DNA of 64,000 nt from Bin87 sp034421995. Lineage in GTDB: Bacteria > Chloroflexota > Dehalococcoidia > Lucifugimonadales > UBA3495. This document shows, one piece after another, positions 51,017 through 58,471 of the stretch. Positions within the stretch are counted from its first letter, which is position 1. Every line of letters starts with the position of its first letter. The stretch lies in the NCBI GenBank assembly GCA_034421995.1, contig DAOUJY010000156.1:34486-98485 (forward strand), given 5' to 3'. The notes beneath the pieces were generated by a model. It made no database searches. It worked only from the letters and a program-made list of their open reading frames with translations, and was not told the origin of the DNA. The position numbers were made by a program, and so were the translations under genes.

Positions 51017-52087
51017 ATGGCCGAATTCAACCTGGCCGTCATTGCCGGCGACGGCATCGGGCCCGAGGTTATCTCCGAAGGACGCAAGGTGTTGGACGCA
51101 GTGGCCGCTCAAACTGACGGCCTTTCCTTCCGGGCCACCGAGTTCCCCTGGGGCAGCGACTATTACCGCGAAACCGGGCGCATGATGCCTGAAGACGGTC
51201 TGGACCAACTGTCGGCTCACGACGCTGTGTTATTCGGCGCGGTGGGTGACCCCAATATTCCGGACCACGTCACCCTGCAGGGCCTGTTGCTCCCCATGCG
51301 CCGGGCTTTTGACCAAGCCATTTGCGTCCGCCCGGCGGTGCTATATCCCGGAGTGGATTCACCCGTCGCCGGAAAGAACGCTGGCGATGTGGACATGGTC
51401 ATCTTCCGGGAGAATACGGAGGGAGAGTACGCTCCGGTGGGCGGCCGTCTCTACCCGGGCACTCCTCACGAAACCGTCATCCAGAGCGGTGTTTTTACCC
51501 GGCGCGGCACTGAGCGCATCATTCGCGCGGCATTCGAACACAGCGTCCGGCGCGGCGGCAAGAACAAGGTTACTTCTGTCACCAAGTCCAATGCCCAGGC
51601 GTTCAGCATGGTGTTCTGGGACGAAGTTTTCGACGAAGTGGCCGCCGACTATCCCCAGGTGCAGACCGAGTCGCTGCTCGTGGACCGGGCTGCAATGGAC
51701 TTGGTGCGCTGGCCGGAGGACTTTGACGTCATCGTGGCGTCCAACCTCTTCGCCGACATCCTTTCCGACATCGCCGCCGTAGTGACGGGGAGCATGGGTC
51801 TGGCTCCCAGCGCCAACATCAACCCGGAGGGGACTTACCCTTCCATGTTCGAGCCGGTGCATGGCGCCGCCTTCGACATCACCGGCAAAAACTTGGCCAA
51901 CCCGCTGGCCACTATTTTCGCCGTGGCCATGATGCTGGAACACCTGGGAGAAGCCGACGCCGCCCGGCGCGTCAACGCGGCCGCCCTCCAGGTACTCAAC
52001 GAGCGCAACGTCCTCACGGGCGATCTGGGAGGAAACGCTAGCACCCAGGCCGTCGGCGATGAGGTAGTGCGGATATTGAATGCCTGA
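51017..52087 (+). CDS. Tartrate dehydrogenase/D-malate-type beta-decarboxylating dehydrogenase
   Basis: 356 aa from ATG 51017. Isocitrate/isopropylmalate dehydrogenase fold: IAVIAGDGIGPEV-like opening (LAVIAGDGIGPEVISEG), VIFRENTEGEY, the metal-binding FDVIVASNLFADILSDIAA and GLAPSANINPEGTYPSMFEPVHG. The short LQGLLLPMRRAFDQAICVRP substrate region fits the TtuC (tartrate/D-malate) group rather than LeuB. It oxidises a 2-hydroxy acid with NAD and decarboxylates it. Isopropylmalate dehydrogenase remains possible. Two tautomerase-like genes follow. Confidence 0.88.
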   Translation: MAEFNLAVIAGDGIGPEVISEGRKVLDAVAAQTDGLSFRATEFPWGSDYYRETGRMMPEDGLDQLSAHDAVLFGAVGDPNIPDHVTLQGLLLPMRRAFDQAICVRPAVLYPGVDSPVAGKNAGDVDMVIFRENTEGEYAPVGGRLYPGTPHETVIQSGVFTRRGTERIIRAAFEHSVRRGGKNKVTSVTKSNAQAFSMVFWDEVFDEVAADYPQVQTESLLVDRAAMDLVRWPEDFDVIVASNLFADILSDIAAVVTGSMGLAPSANINPEGTYPSMFEPVHGAAFDITGKNLANPLATIFAVAMMLEHLGEADAARRVNAAALQVLNERNVLTGDLGGNASTQAVGDEVVRILNA

Positions 52088-52194
52088 GCAGGCACGATCC
52101 TGCCTTACCACTGGGCCGAGTAGTTCCGTTTGCCCGAAACACACCTGTCGTGCTAACCTGCGTCCGGTCAAACTGTCAGCCATTGGAAGGAAAG

Positions 52195-52524
52195 ATGATC
52201 ACTTTCAATTGCACCATCCAGGAGGGAATGATACCTCCCGACCTTCGTCCCACGTTGGCCTCGGAACTGGCGCGTATCAGCACGTCTTTCGTGGGAGGCA
52301 ACCCCGACGACGTGTCGGTCAACTGGATCGAGATACCCCACGGCTTTGGCTTCCGAGGCGGAAAAATCTCGACCACCTCCGCCGTGCGGGGCGAGATCCC
52401 ACCCGGCTTACAGCAGGAAACCAGGGTCGAGTTGATGCAGGCCATTCAAGATATGTGGATGGACCACACCGGTTGCACCACCGACGAACTGGTGGTCTCG
52501 GCCCGTGACCGCCGCCCAAACTAA
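52195..52524 (+). CDS. Tautomerase-like protein without the N-terminal proline
   Basis: 109 aa from ATG 52195, AAGGAAAG upstream. The pattern (MITFNCTIQEGMIPPDLRPTLASELARISTSFVGGNPDDVSVNWIEIP...) resembles the tautomerase/MIF superfamily and is parallel to the next gene, with beta-alpha-beta halves. However, residue 2 is Ile, not the catalytic Pro. A different start is not available. It may be non-catalytic or a subunit of a heteromer with the next protein. Confidence 0.65.
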   Translation: MITFNCTIQEGMIPPDLRPTLASELARISTSFVGGNPDDVSVNWIEIPHGFGFRGGKISTTSAVRGEIPPGLQQETRVELMQAIQDMWMDHTGCTTDELVVSARDRRPN

Positions 52525-52590
52525 CTGAACCGCCGTCATTCCCGCCCCTTTCCGTCACTGCCGTGCCCTTCCCTCATTCCCACCCCCTTC

Positions 52591-52619
52591 CGTCATTCCC
52601 GCGAAAGCGGGAATCCAGA
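52591..52619. repeat. CATTCCCGC dispersed repeat, single hairpin
   Basis: CGTCATTCCCGC-GAAA-GCGGGAATCCAG hairpin immediately before the second tautomerase gene; preceded by three degenerate TTCCGTCATTCCC-like partial copies from about 52535. Confidence 0.75.
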
Positions 52620-52641
52620 ATCCACCACAGGAGCCATCACC

Positions 52642-53040
52642 ATGCCCCACTACCGCTGCATCATCCCCAAAGACACGCTGACCTTCGACCAGCGACAGGA
52701 GATCGCCCTGGCCTTCACCGACATCCACTGCGGCTCCACCGGCGCGCCCCGTAGCTTCGTGTCCGTCACGTTCATCGAAACTCCCGAAGGCGAGCAGCCC
52801 GAGTTGGGCGATGGCTACTACTTGGATGGCGGCAACCGGGCTGGCCGGTCGGAAGAGGTGAAGCGGCAGCTTCTCGCCGATCTGACCCAGGCCTTTGCCA
52901 GCGTCGCAAACGTCTCTACCGATATCATCGGTGGCCGGATTACGGAAAACCCGGCTTCGTGGACGATGGAAGGCGGGTTCGTGCTGCCGGAACCGGGCCA
53001 GGAGGGACCCGAATGGTACGCCGCAGCTGCCGCTGACTGA
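52642..53040 (+). CDS. 4-oxalocrotonate tautomerase-like protein (cis-CaaD-like)
   Basis: 132 aa beginning M-P-H-Y, so processing would expose the catalytic Pro1 of the tautomerase superfamily. RSFVSVTFIE and the second-half LLADLTQAFASVANVSTDIIGGRI are consistent with the fused-dimer (130-150 aa) cis-CaaD/MSAD group. These enzymes tautomerise or dehalogenate small enol acids. The C-terminal tail is acidic. Substrate unknown; its sibling upstream lacks Pro1. Confidence 0.8.
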   Translation: MPHYRCIIPKDTLTFDQRQEIALAFTDIHCGSTGAPRSFVSVTFIETPEGEQPELGDGYYLDGGNRAGRSEEVKRQLLADLTQAFASVANVSTDIIGGRITENPASWTMEGGFVLPEPGQEGPEWYAAAAAD

Positions 53041-53064
53041 CGCGCCGCCAAGTCCAGGCAAACG

Positions 53065-53093
53065 GTAGGGGCAGGTTTTAAACCTGCCCCTAC
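53065..53093. repeat. GTAGGGGCAGGTTT palindrome
   Basis: GTAGGGGCAGGTTT (53065-53078), one T, and the complement arm to 53093. Between convergent genes; likely bidirectional terminator and a member of the same class as 8576-8601. Confidence 0.8.
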
Positions 53094-53168
53094 GCACGAG
53101 GTTGGTAGTGATGCCGGCGCTTGTTTTGCAGTGCTGATTTCCTCCGCTGGAACGGCAACGAGACGGTT

Positions 53169-54053
53169 TCAATACGAGGACAGTCCGATAGTTGATTTCG
53201 GCTTCAACCGGCGACGCTGGAAGCGGAGCAGGAATATGCCCAAAAACAGCAGTAACGGAACCGCACTCAACGGAATAGTGTACCAACCACCAGGGTACAG
53301 GTTCCCTCCGTGAAAGACTGGAGCACAAAACCACGCTCCGGAAAAAGCCACAGCTGCCGCTGTTGTACCGGTCAGGGTGAAACCGATGCCTATTTGCCGC
53401 CAGCTCAAAATACCCAGAACAATCAAGCTAGCTGACAATTCCAACCAGATAAGGAGCGCATCTGCTCGCCCGTAGGAATCTGCGGTGTTCATCGTCGTAG
53501 TTATGGCTCCTAAAAATAGAACTGCGACTACGGTATGAGTAGCTACGGCAGAGTGTACGAAACAAAGTGTATAAACCGATTGCTTATTTTCTCTCGGCAA
53601 TCGCGACAATACCGAGGCAACCACGGTGCTGAACGATACCAGGATGTTGGTCAAATGTAATAACCGTAGCCAACCCAACAACACGTCCTCTATTATGTTG
53701 ATTAAAGATATCGCAATGACCGCTATCGCGCTTATCAGCAATCCGGCGCCCAGCAGGAAAAAAAGGCACACCCTTGGCCACAGCAGCTCTGTGAAGTCGG
53801 GCGTTCTCCTTGAGTTGAACGCGGTTGCCGCCGCCAGAGGCGACAAAAAAAAGTGTGCTCCGTTGAGAAAGAGCAACCAGAATCCGCTCTGATTATCCAG
53901 TTTTCTTTCCCAGTCAAGGGCTCCGCCGCCACTCCAACCGGCGAAGCCCCAACTTAGTATAACTCCAAAAGCAAGCAGTCCAGTGGCGGCCATGATCCCT
54001 GTCACCGCTCCCAACAAAAGAGACAATTTGGCAAAGCGTAAAACCGCTTTCAT
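53169..54053 (-). CDS. Hypothetical polytopic membrane protein
   Basis: 294 aa from ATG 54053 (AGGAG 8 nt upstream). About eight hydrophobic helices, starting with LSLLLGAVTGIMAATGLLAFGVIL; Trp-rich loops (SWGFAGWSGGGALDW) follow. The C-terminal end is basic (LRFQRRRLKPK). I recognise no family; the pattern recalls quinone- or heme-linked membrane proteins only loosely. It is 51 bp after the secreted RHxxW-domain protein on the same strand, so it could be its immunity or export partner, which is inference. Confidence 0.65.
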   Translation of the reverse strand: MKAVLRFAKLSLLLGAVTGIMAATGLLAFGVILSWGFAGWSGGGALDWERKLDNQSGFWLLFLNGAHFFLSPLAAATAFNSRRTPDFTELLWPRVCLFFLLGAGLLISAIAVIAISLINIIEDVLLGWLRLLHLTNILVSFSTVVASVLSRLPRENKQSVYTLCFVHSAVATHTVVAVLFLGAITTTMNTADSYGRADALLIWLELSASLIVLGILSWRQIGIGFTLTGTTAAAVAFSGAWFCAPVFHGGNLYPGGWYTIPLSAVPLLLFLGIFLLRFQRRRLKPKSTIGLSSY

Positions 54054-54104
54054 TACCAATCTCCTGCTGTTTATCGGAGCACACAAGAGATGATCTGTCA
54101 GGAG

Positions 54105-55238
54105 TTACTCTGGCGACGCAAACCGTTTCCAATCATCCAAAGACAATTGCAATGGACCTTTCGAATTAAATGACCAATGCCGGCAGGTTGTTCTTACTGA
54201 ACTGTACGAAGAAATTCGGCTACCCAATCCGCTTCCTACCGAATTATTCCGCTCATCCATGCGCTTCTCGGCTGCGGGTTGACCAGGTTCCTGCTCATGG
54301 AGGTCTAAAATGAACTCTGCGGTAGAACTGCCCATCCCTATCGTCATTCGAGCGGACCAATAACAGTGCCGAAATGCATCCGAAGCATTGTTCCTGAACC
54401 AATTTTGATGGTACAGCAATGTGGCCGTCATTGCTTTAGTTCCGTGGTTCCCATAGGCCACAATACATATCTTTTCGTTGTCGCCTTTCTCGCACCATTT
54501 CCTCTCGACATTGTGCAATTTATGACGTGCAACCTGCCATCCCAAATTCCACCACGGGTCTGCGACCACCGGGTAAGCCGCGTCGGCGTGCTCCACCGTC
54601 TGCACCAGTACGCCGTCTCGCAACTTGAACTGGGTTTTCACTGAGGCCCCGTCGGCGTCGAAAGCCCATGGTGCCTCAATAAATCCTATGTATTGGTTTT
54701 GGTCATCCAGTACCAGCATGCCACCATTGCTGCCTTCACTCAGTTTGAACCCTTTGGGCAGCGCATAAGCGAATTCGTAAGCAGTAGGCGCCTCTTCGTT
54801 GCGGATGACCACATAGGCAGCGAATCCACTGTGCGACGCATTCACTGCAATGTCGTAAGTATCGCCGGTGTAGAGCGCAAAATCCCCCTTGTTTTGGACG
54901 TTCAAATTTTGGTGTGCATCCGTTACCGGCAAATTGAAGCGTATAGCGCTTTTTGGCTTAGTATCGGACTCGTCGGCCTCCTCGTCCGGATCGGCCAATT
55001 CAAGGCTGTATGATATGCCCTGTTTGGGGTCGTCGGGAAGTTGTAGCTTGTCGTTTTCGTGCAGCTTGATGCCACCACCGCGTTCAGCAATCAGCTTTTC
55101 CACTATTTTCAGCACTTCGTCGTCCGGCTCATCAGCTTCTGCCACGCTGTTTGCGCCGAACGTGGTCGCCAGCAATCCCGCCGCCACAACGGCAAGCAGG
55201 GCCAAGACTGCAATTATCCCGGTGAAACCGTATTTCAT
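54105..55238 (-). CDS. Secreted protein with C-terminal RHxxW/HE/MDxxNN (DUF6973-like) domain
   Basis: 377 aa. A signal peptide (1 to about 35) precedes an acidic linker; the N-terminal half shows beta-rich repeats ending in AYPVVADPWW (221-230), a motif common at the end of secreted beta domains in actinobacteria and Chloroflexota. The C-terminal domain has DAFRHCYWSARMT (287-299), LHEQ (313-316) and MDERNNSVG (327-335), which I recall as the hallmarks of a DUF6973-like domain found in polymorphic-toxin-type proteins. Conserved His/Glu/Asp/Asn suggest metal-dependent catalysis. The domain assignment is from memory and should be treated as moderate. Confidence 0.65.
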   Translation of the reverse strand: MKYGFTGIIAVLALLAVVAAGLLATTFGANSVAEADEPDDEVLKIVEKLIAERGGGIKLHENDKLQLPDDPKQGISYSLELADPDEEADESDTKPKSAIRFNLPVTDAHQNLNVQNKGDFALYTGDTYDIAVNASHSGFAAYVVIRNEEAPTAYEFAYALPKGFKLSEGSNGGMLVLDDQNQYIGFIEAPWAFDADGASVKTQFKLRDGVLVQTVEHADAAYPVVADPWWNLGWQVARHKLHNVERKWCEKGDNEKICIVAYGNHGTKAMTATLLYHQNWFRNNASDAFRHCYWSARMTIGMGSSTAEFILDLHEQEPGQPAAEKRMDERNNSVGSGLGSRISSYSSVRTTCRHWSFNSKGPLQLSLDDWKRFASPE

Positions 55239-55565
55239 TTTCTTCTCTCCCGCTTTGGGTATGATTTTGACCGTGAGATACTACCCGCCACTGCAACCGG
55301 GAGTCAAAAAACGAGAAGCGTAAGCCGCAAGGTTATTGTTTTCGCAAATAATGATACGACTATACAATCGCGTGTCGAATGATGACGCGTGTCGCCGGAT
55401 GGCTGTGCTTTTCCCACGACATACCCCATCGGCGATGGCTTTTCGCAATTTTCGCGGATTGCCGATCAATCGGTAAATCCACTCGTTTCCACCCTGCGTA
55501 CCTTCGGCAGCCTTGCCATACTGAAGCCGACCGCCCCGGCGCGGGCGTGGAGGAGCGCCGTCCGG
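55239..55565. other. 327-bp intergenic region without a gene
   Basis: No credible gene. It holds the minus-strand promoter and leader of the secreted RHxxW protein; short open frames here have no codon-usage support. The part nearest the end of nadB shows nothing recognisable. Confidence 0.6.
55278..55307 (-). promoter_or_regulatory. Promoter of the secreted RHxxW-domain protein
   Basis: Minus strand TTGACT (55302-55307) and TAGTAT (55278-55283), 18 bp apart, about 40 bp before the ATG at 55238; a GGGAG ribosome site follows. Confidence 0.5.
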
Positions 55566-57157
55566 TCACGACGCGGTTGAGCCGATGACGATGTGCCGTT
55601 CCCCCTCCGGAGACGGTTCTGGAAAATCTGACCGGAAGTGCGCTCCCCGGCTCTCTCGGCGTAGCAGGGCGGCCTCGGTAATCAAGCGCGCCACGACCAG
55701 CATATTGCGCAATTCGTAGTCTTCTGAAGTTTCGGGCGGTGGCATCGTCCGCTGCCATAGATTCAGTATGCGGGCGGAGAGCAACAGACGGGTCCCGTTT
55801 CGTTTCATCCCCACGTTCCGCCACATCAATTCCTGCAGGTTGGTCCGCCCTCGTTCCGGCACCGTGGCGCACACCATTGCCCGGTCAGTCAGGCCCACCC
55901 GCAATTCGGTTTCGCTTTGCTCCCGGCACGATTGATCGTATCCCGGCGCGTTTCCGACTGTCGCTTCCACCATGCGTCGGGAAAACACCAGGGTATCCAG
56001 CAAGGAATTGCTGGCTAACCGGTTGGCGCCATGCACTCCCGCGCACGCCGCTTCTCCACAGGCGAAAAGTCCTTTGATGTTGGTGCGACCCCAGGTGTCA
56101 ATTTTCACCCCACCCATCATGTAATGGGCTGCCGCGCCACTGGAATCGGTTCTCGGGTAATGTCTAATCCGTAGCGGCGTAATTCGGCATAGATGGTCGG
56201 AAAACGGTTGGCGACAATCGACCCGGGCAGGTGCGATATATCCAGCACGGCCGGCTGCCCATCGGCTTTTTCCATCTCCGCAGCGATGGCGCGGGATACC
56301 ACGTCTCGGGGCGCCAGGTCGGCCATGGGGTGGTACTCAGCCATGAACGCATGGCCGGCCGCGTTACGCAGCACCGCGCCCTCGCCGCGCATCGCTTCGG
56401 ACAACAGGAAGGTGGGCGCGTCATCCAGCCAAAGCGCGGTCGGATGGAACTGATAGAACTCCAGATCCATGACATCCGCCCCGGCCAGGTACGCCAGTGC
56501 GACTCCATCTCCGGTCGCAACGCTGGGGTTGGTCGTGTATCGATACAACTGCCCGGCCCCGCCGGAGCAGATCACGACCACCGGGCTACGCAACGTCAGC
56601 GTGCGGTTCTGCCCTGGATCTTGGCCGTCGGTCAATGCCTCCACGCCTGCAACCCCGCCTTCTTCAACGCAGACGCGCGTTACGTGGGTGTACTCCGCCA
56701 CCGTGATCCGGTGACAAGAACGTACCCGGTCCGCCAGCGTATTCTCGATATGCCGGCCCGTGGCGTCACCACCGGCGTGGAGGATCCGAGGGACGCTGTG
56801 CGCCCCTTCTCGGCCCAGGGCGATCTGCCCGTGAATTGTGTCGAATGGGACGCCCCAGCGGATCAGGTGGGCGATACTTTCCGGGCCTTGCCCGGTTAGC
56901 ACCGCGACCGCGTCCGGATCGCACAGGCCGGCGCCGGCCTCCAGGGTATCCTTTTGGTGCAGCGTCGCCGAATCGCCGGGCCCGACGGCGGCGGCAATGC
57001 CACCCTGGGCGTAGCGACTGTTGCAGTCATCCACGCGGCCTTTGGTGACCACCAGCACCCTGCCGTGCTCGGCCGCCAGCAGGGCAGCATTCAACCCGGC
57101 AATACCGCTGCCGACGATGATGTAGTCGTAATCGAAACCGTTGCTCAAGACCGTCAT
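55566..57157 (-). CDS. nadB: L-aspartate oxidase NadB, interrupted by a one-base frameshift
   Basis: Two overlapping frames (57157 to 56117, then 56120 to 55566) together give 530 aa, the normal NadB length. FAD-binding IIVGSGIAGLNAALLAAEHG, SRYAQGGIAAAVG, GREGAHSVPRILHAGGDATG and YQFHPTAL are in frame 1, which then reads IPVARQPIT and stops. Frame 2 resumes MMGGVKIDTWGRTNIKGLFACGE and GANRLASNSLL. Restoring one base near 56133-56136 gives the expected IPVAPAAHYMMGGV. NadB oxidises aspartate to iminoaspartate for NadA. Either a sequencing/assembly indel or a genuine mutation. The start codon lies inside a CATTCCGGC repeat. Confidence 0.85.
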
Positions 57158-57228
57158 TCCGGCGCAAGAACAGCCTGCCCGTGCTTGACAGGGGGCACCC
57201 CGTACTTGGTATGGGGGCCGGAATCCAG
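57151..57228. repeat. CATTCCGGC repeat with expanded loop, overlapping the nadB start
   Basis: CCGTCATTCCGGC (57151-57163) is mirrored by GCCGGAATCCAG (57217-57228), but the interior is replaced by a 53-bp segment with GTACTTGG/GGGGGC runs. The nadB ATG (57157-57155) is the complement of the CAT of the repeat. Confidence 0.6.
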
Positions 57229-57240
57229 TGGTAGTTCAAA

Positions 57241-57732
57241 CTATGCGGTGGCGCTATCGGGGTTATCGCCGTTGGACGGTGGCTGCCGGGTAGCCGACAT
57301 CAAAGTGGCCGCCCGTTCCAAAGCCACGCGGTGGATTTCAGACGCAGCCATCAAGCCCTCAATTCCTTGCCGCATTGGTTCACGGGATGATTGAACGGCA
57401 GCCGAAACCTGCTCATGCAAACTTTCAACCCGCAGCATGATAGCGTTGGCCTGCTGACGCAGACCCTCGGCCTGAGCCATGCTTTCAGCATCCTCTTGAC
57501 GGGCGAGCGGGCGTGCCTGCTCCCGTAAGGCCCAAGCTTGTTCCGAAAGTTCCCGGGCCCGGCGCAACGAATCGGGGATGTTAGCCGTCAACTCAATGGC
57601 CCGGTCAATGTGCTGTAGTGCAAGGAAGCTTCTTTCGTTAGCCAAACGAATGCCCCGGCTGGCCTCCATCAGCGCGGCGGCCAGGGACTGGTAAATGTCC
57701 GGTTCGTCCGGCGGAGGCACGGGCGTAGTCAT
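57241..57732 (-). CDS. Hypothetical helical protein, 163 aa
   Basis: From ATG 57732 it opens MTTPVPPPDEPDIYQSL and is then almost all helix, with Ala/Glu/Gln/Arg heptad-like spacing (ARELSEQAWALREQARPLARQEDAESM, LRQQANAIMLRVESLHEQV), and ends in a polar tail (RQPPSNGDNPDSATA). It probably forms a coiled coil or helical bundle. No family, signal peptide or catalytic motif is recognisable. It lies between nadB and a VOC enzyme on the same strand. Confidence 0.65.
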   Translation of the reverse strand: MTTPVPPPDEPDIYQSLAAALMEASRGIRLANERSFLALQHIDRAIELTANIPDSLRRARELSEQAWALREQARPLARQEDAESMAQAEGLRQQANAIMLRVESLHEQVSAAVQSSREPMRQGIEGLMAASEIHRVALERAATLMSATRQPPSNGDNPDSATA

Positions 57733-57750
57733 GCCATCATTCCATATCCC

Positions 57751-57778
57751 GTAGGGGCGAATAATCATTCGCCCCTAC
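57751..57778. repeat. GTAGGGGCGAAT palindrome, copy 3
   Basis: Arm GTAGGGGCGAAT, centre AATC, complement arm. It sits between two minus-strand genes, just upstream of the helical hypothetical protein. Confidence 0.9.
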
Positions 57779-57806
57779 ATTACCTGGCGGATTCTGACCG
57801 GGTCAG

Positions 57807-58295
57807 CTAGTCGTCGTCGCCAACCGCCGCCGGCTCTTCAATAGGATCAAGCTGCCACGGGAAGTTCCCTTCAAACAGGAAGCCGTCCTTGTTGCCCCAT
57901 TCCGATTCCGGCGACTCGTAGTACACTTCGATCTCATTGTCGTCGGGATCATAGATATAGACGCCCATTGAGATGCCGTGGTCGCCCAAGCGCTTGATGC
58001 GGACACCGTGATCCTTGCACCGCTGATACAACTCCTTCAGATCGCGGAAGGAGTTCATCTGCCAGGCCATGTGCGCCATGCCTACCCGTCGGTCTTCGGG
58101 GCCGGGGGCGTCCATGCCCAAGGGGATCAAGGCCAGTTCGTGAGACATCGTGGTGTCGGCCGAGAGGAACGTCATTCCGCCAGGACGACCCGTCATCACG
58201 GTGAGTCCCAGGACGTTGGTGTAAAAATCGACGCTGCGATCAAGGTCGCGGACCTTGATGACCAGATGGCCCAACTGCTTCGGGGTGTAAGCCAT
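57807..58295 (-). CDS. VOC family (glyoxalase/extradiol dioxygenase-like) protein
   Basis: 162 aa from ATG 58295, AAGGAGG 6 nt upstream. Two beta-alpha-beta-beta-beta modules: KQLGHLVIKVRDLDRSVDFYTNVLGLTV (first metal His in GHLVIKV) and MAHMAWQMNSFRDLKELYQ with GVYIYDPDDNEIEVYYE (further His and Glu ligands), the extradiol dioxygenase pattern. The tail is acidic (EEPAAVGDDD). It could be a ring-cleaving dioxygenase, a lyase or a resistance protein. Function unassigned. Confidence 0.88.
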   Translation of the reverse strand: MAYTPKQLGHLVIKVRDLDRSVDFYTNVLGLTVMTGRPGGMTFLSADTTMSHELALIPLGMDAPGPEDRRVGMAHMAWQMNSFRDLKELYQRCKDHGVRIKRLGDHGISMGVYIYDPDDNEIEVYYESPESEWGNKDGFLFEGNFPWQLDPIEEPAAVGDDD

Positions 58296-58337
58296 GGGTT
58301 GCCTCCTTATGCGTTGGTTGAGATTGGCGTTAGGCGC

Positions 58338-58366
58338 ATTATATCGCACATCTACTATGGTGTGCA
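58338..58366 (-). promoter_or_regulatory. Candidate promoter of the VOC gene
   Basis: Minus strand TGCACA and a perfect TATAAT (58338-58343), 17 bp apart, about 43 bp before the ATG at 58295. Confidence 0.45.
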
Positions 58367-58428
58367 TCGCGCCGATTTATGGTAAAACCACCTTTGTAAT
58401 CTGGCGGCCCCCAGTCCACTTGGCCTAG

Positions 58429-58434
58429 TATAAT
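58429..58434 (+). promoter_or_regulatory. -10 element before the GNAT-aminotransferase gene
   Basis: Perfect TATAAT, 37 bp before ATG 58472; no clear -35. Confidence 0.4.
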
Positions 58435-58471
58435 ATTGTTGCCGCCATAACCGGATAATCATCCGCCGCTC

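Noticed and set aside
55360..55872. 170-aa minus-strand frame overlapping the 3' end of nadB
   Set aside because: Arg-rich shadow frame without homology; the nadB C-terminal part is clearly real.
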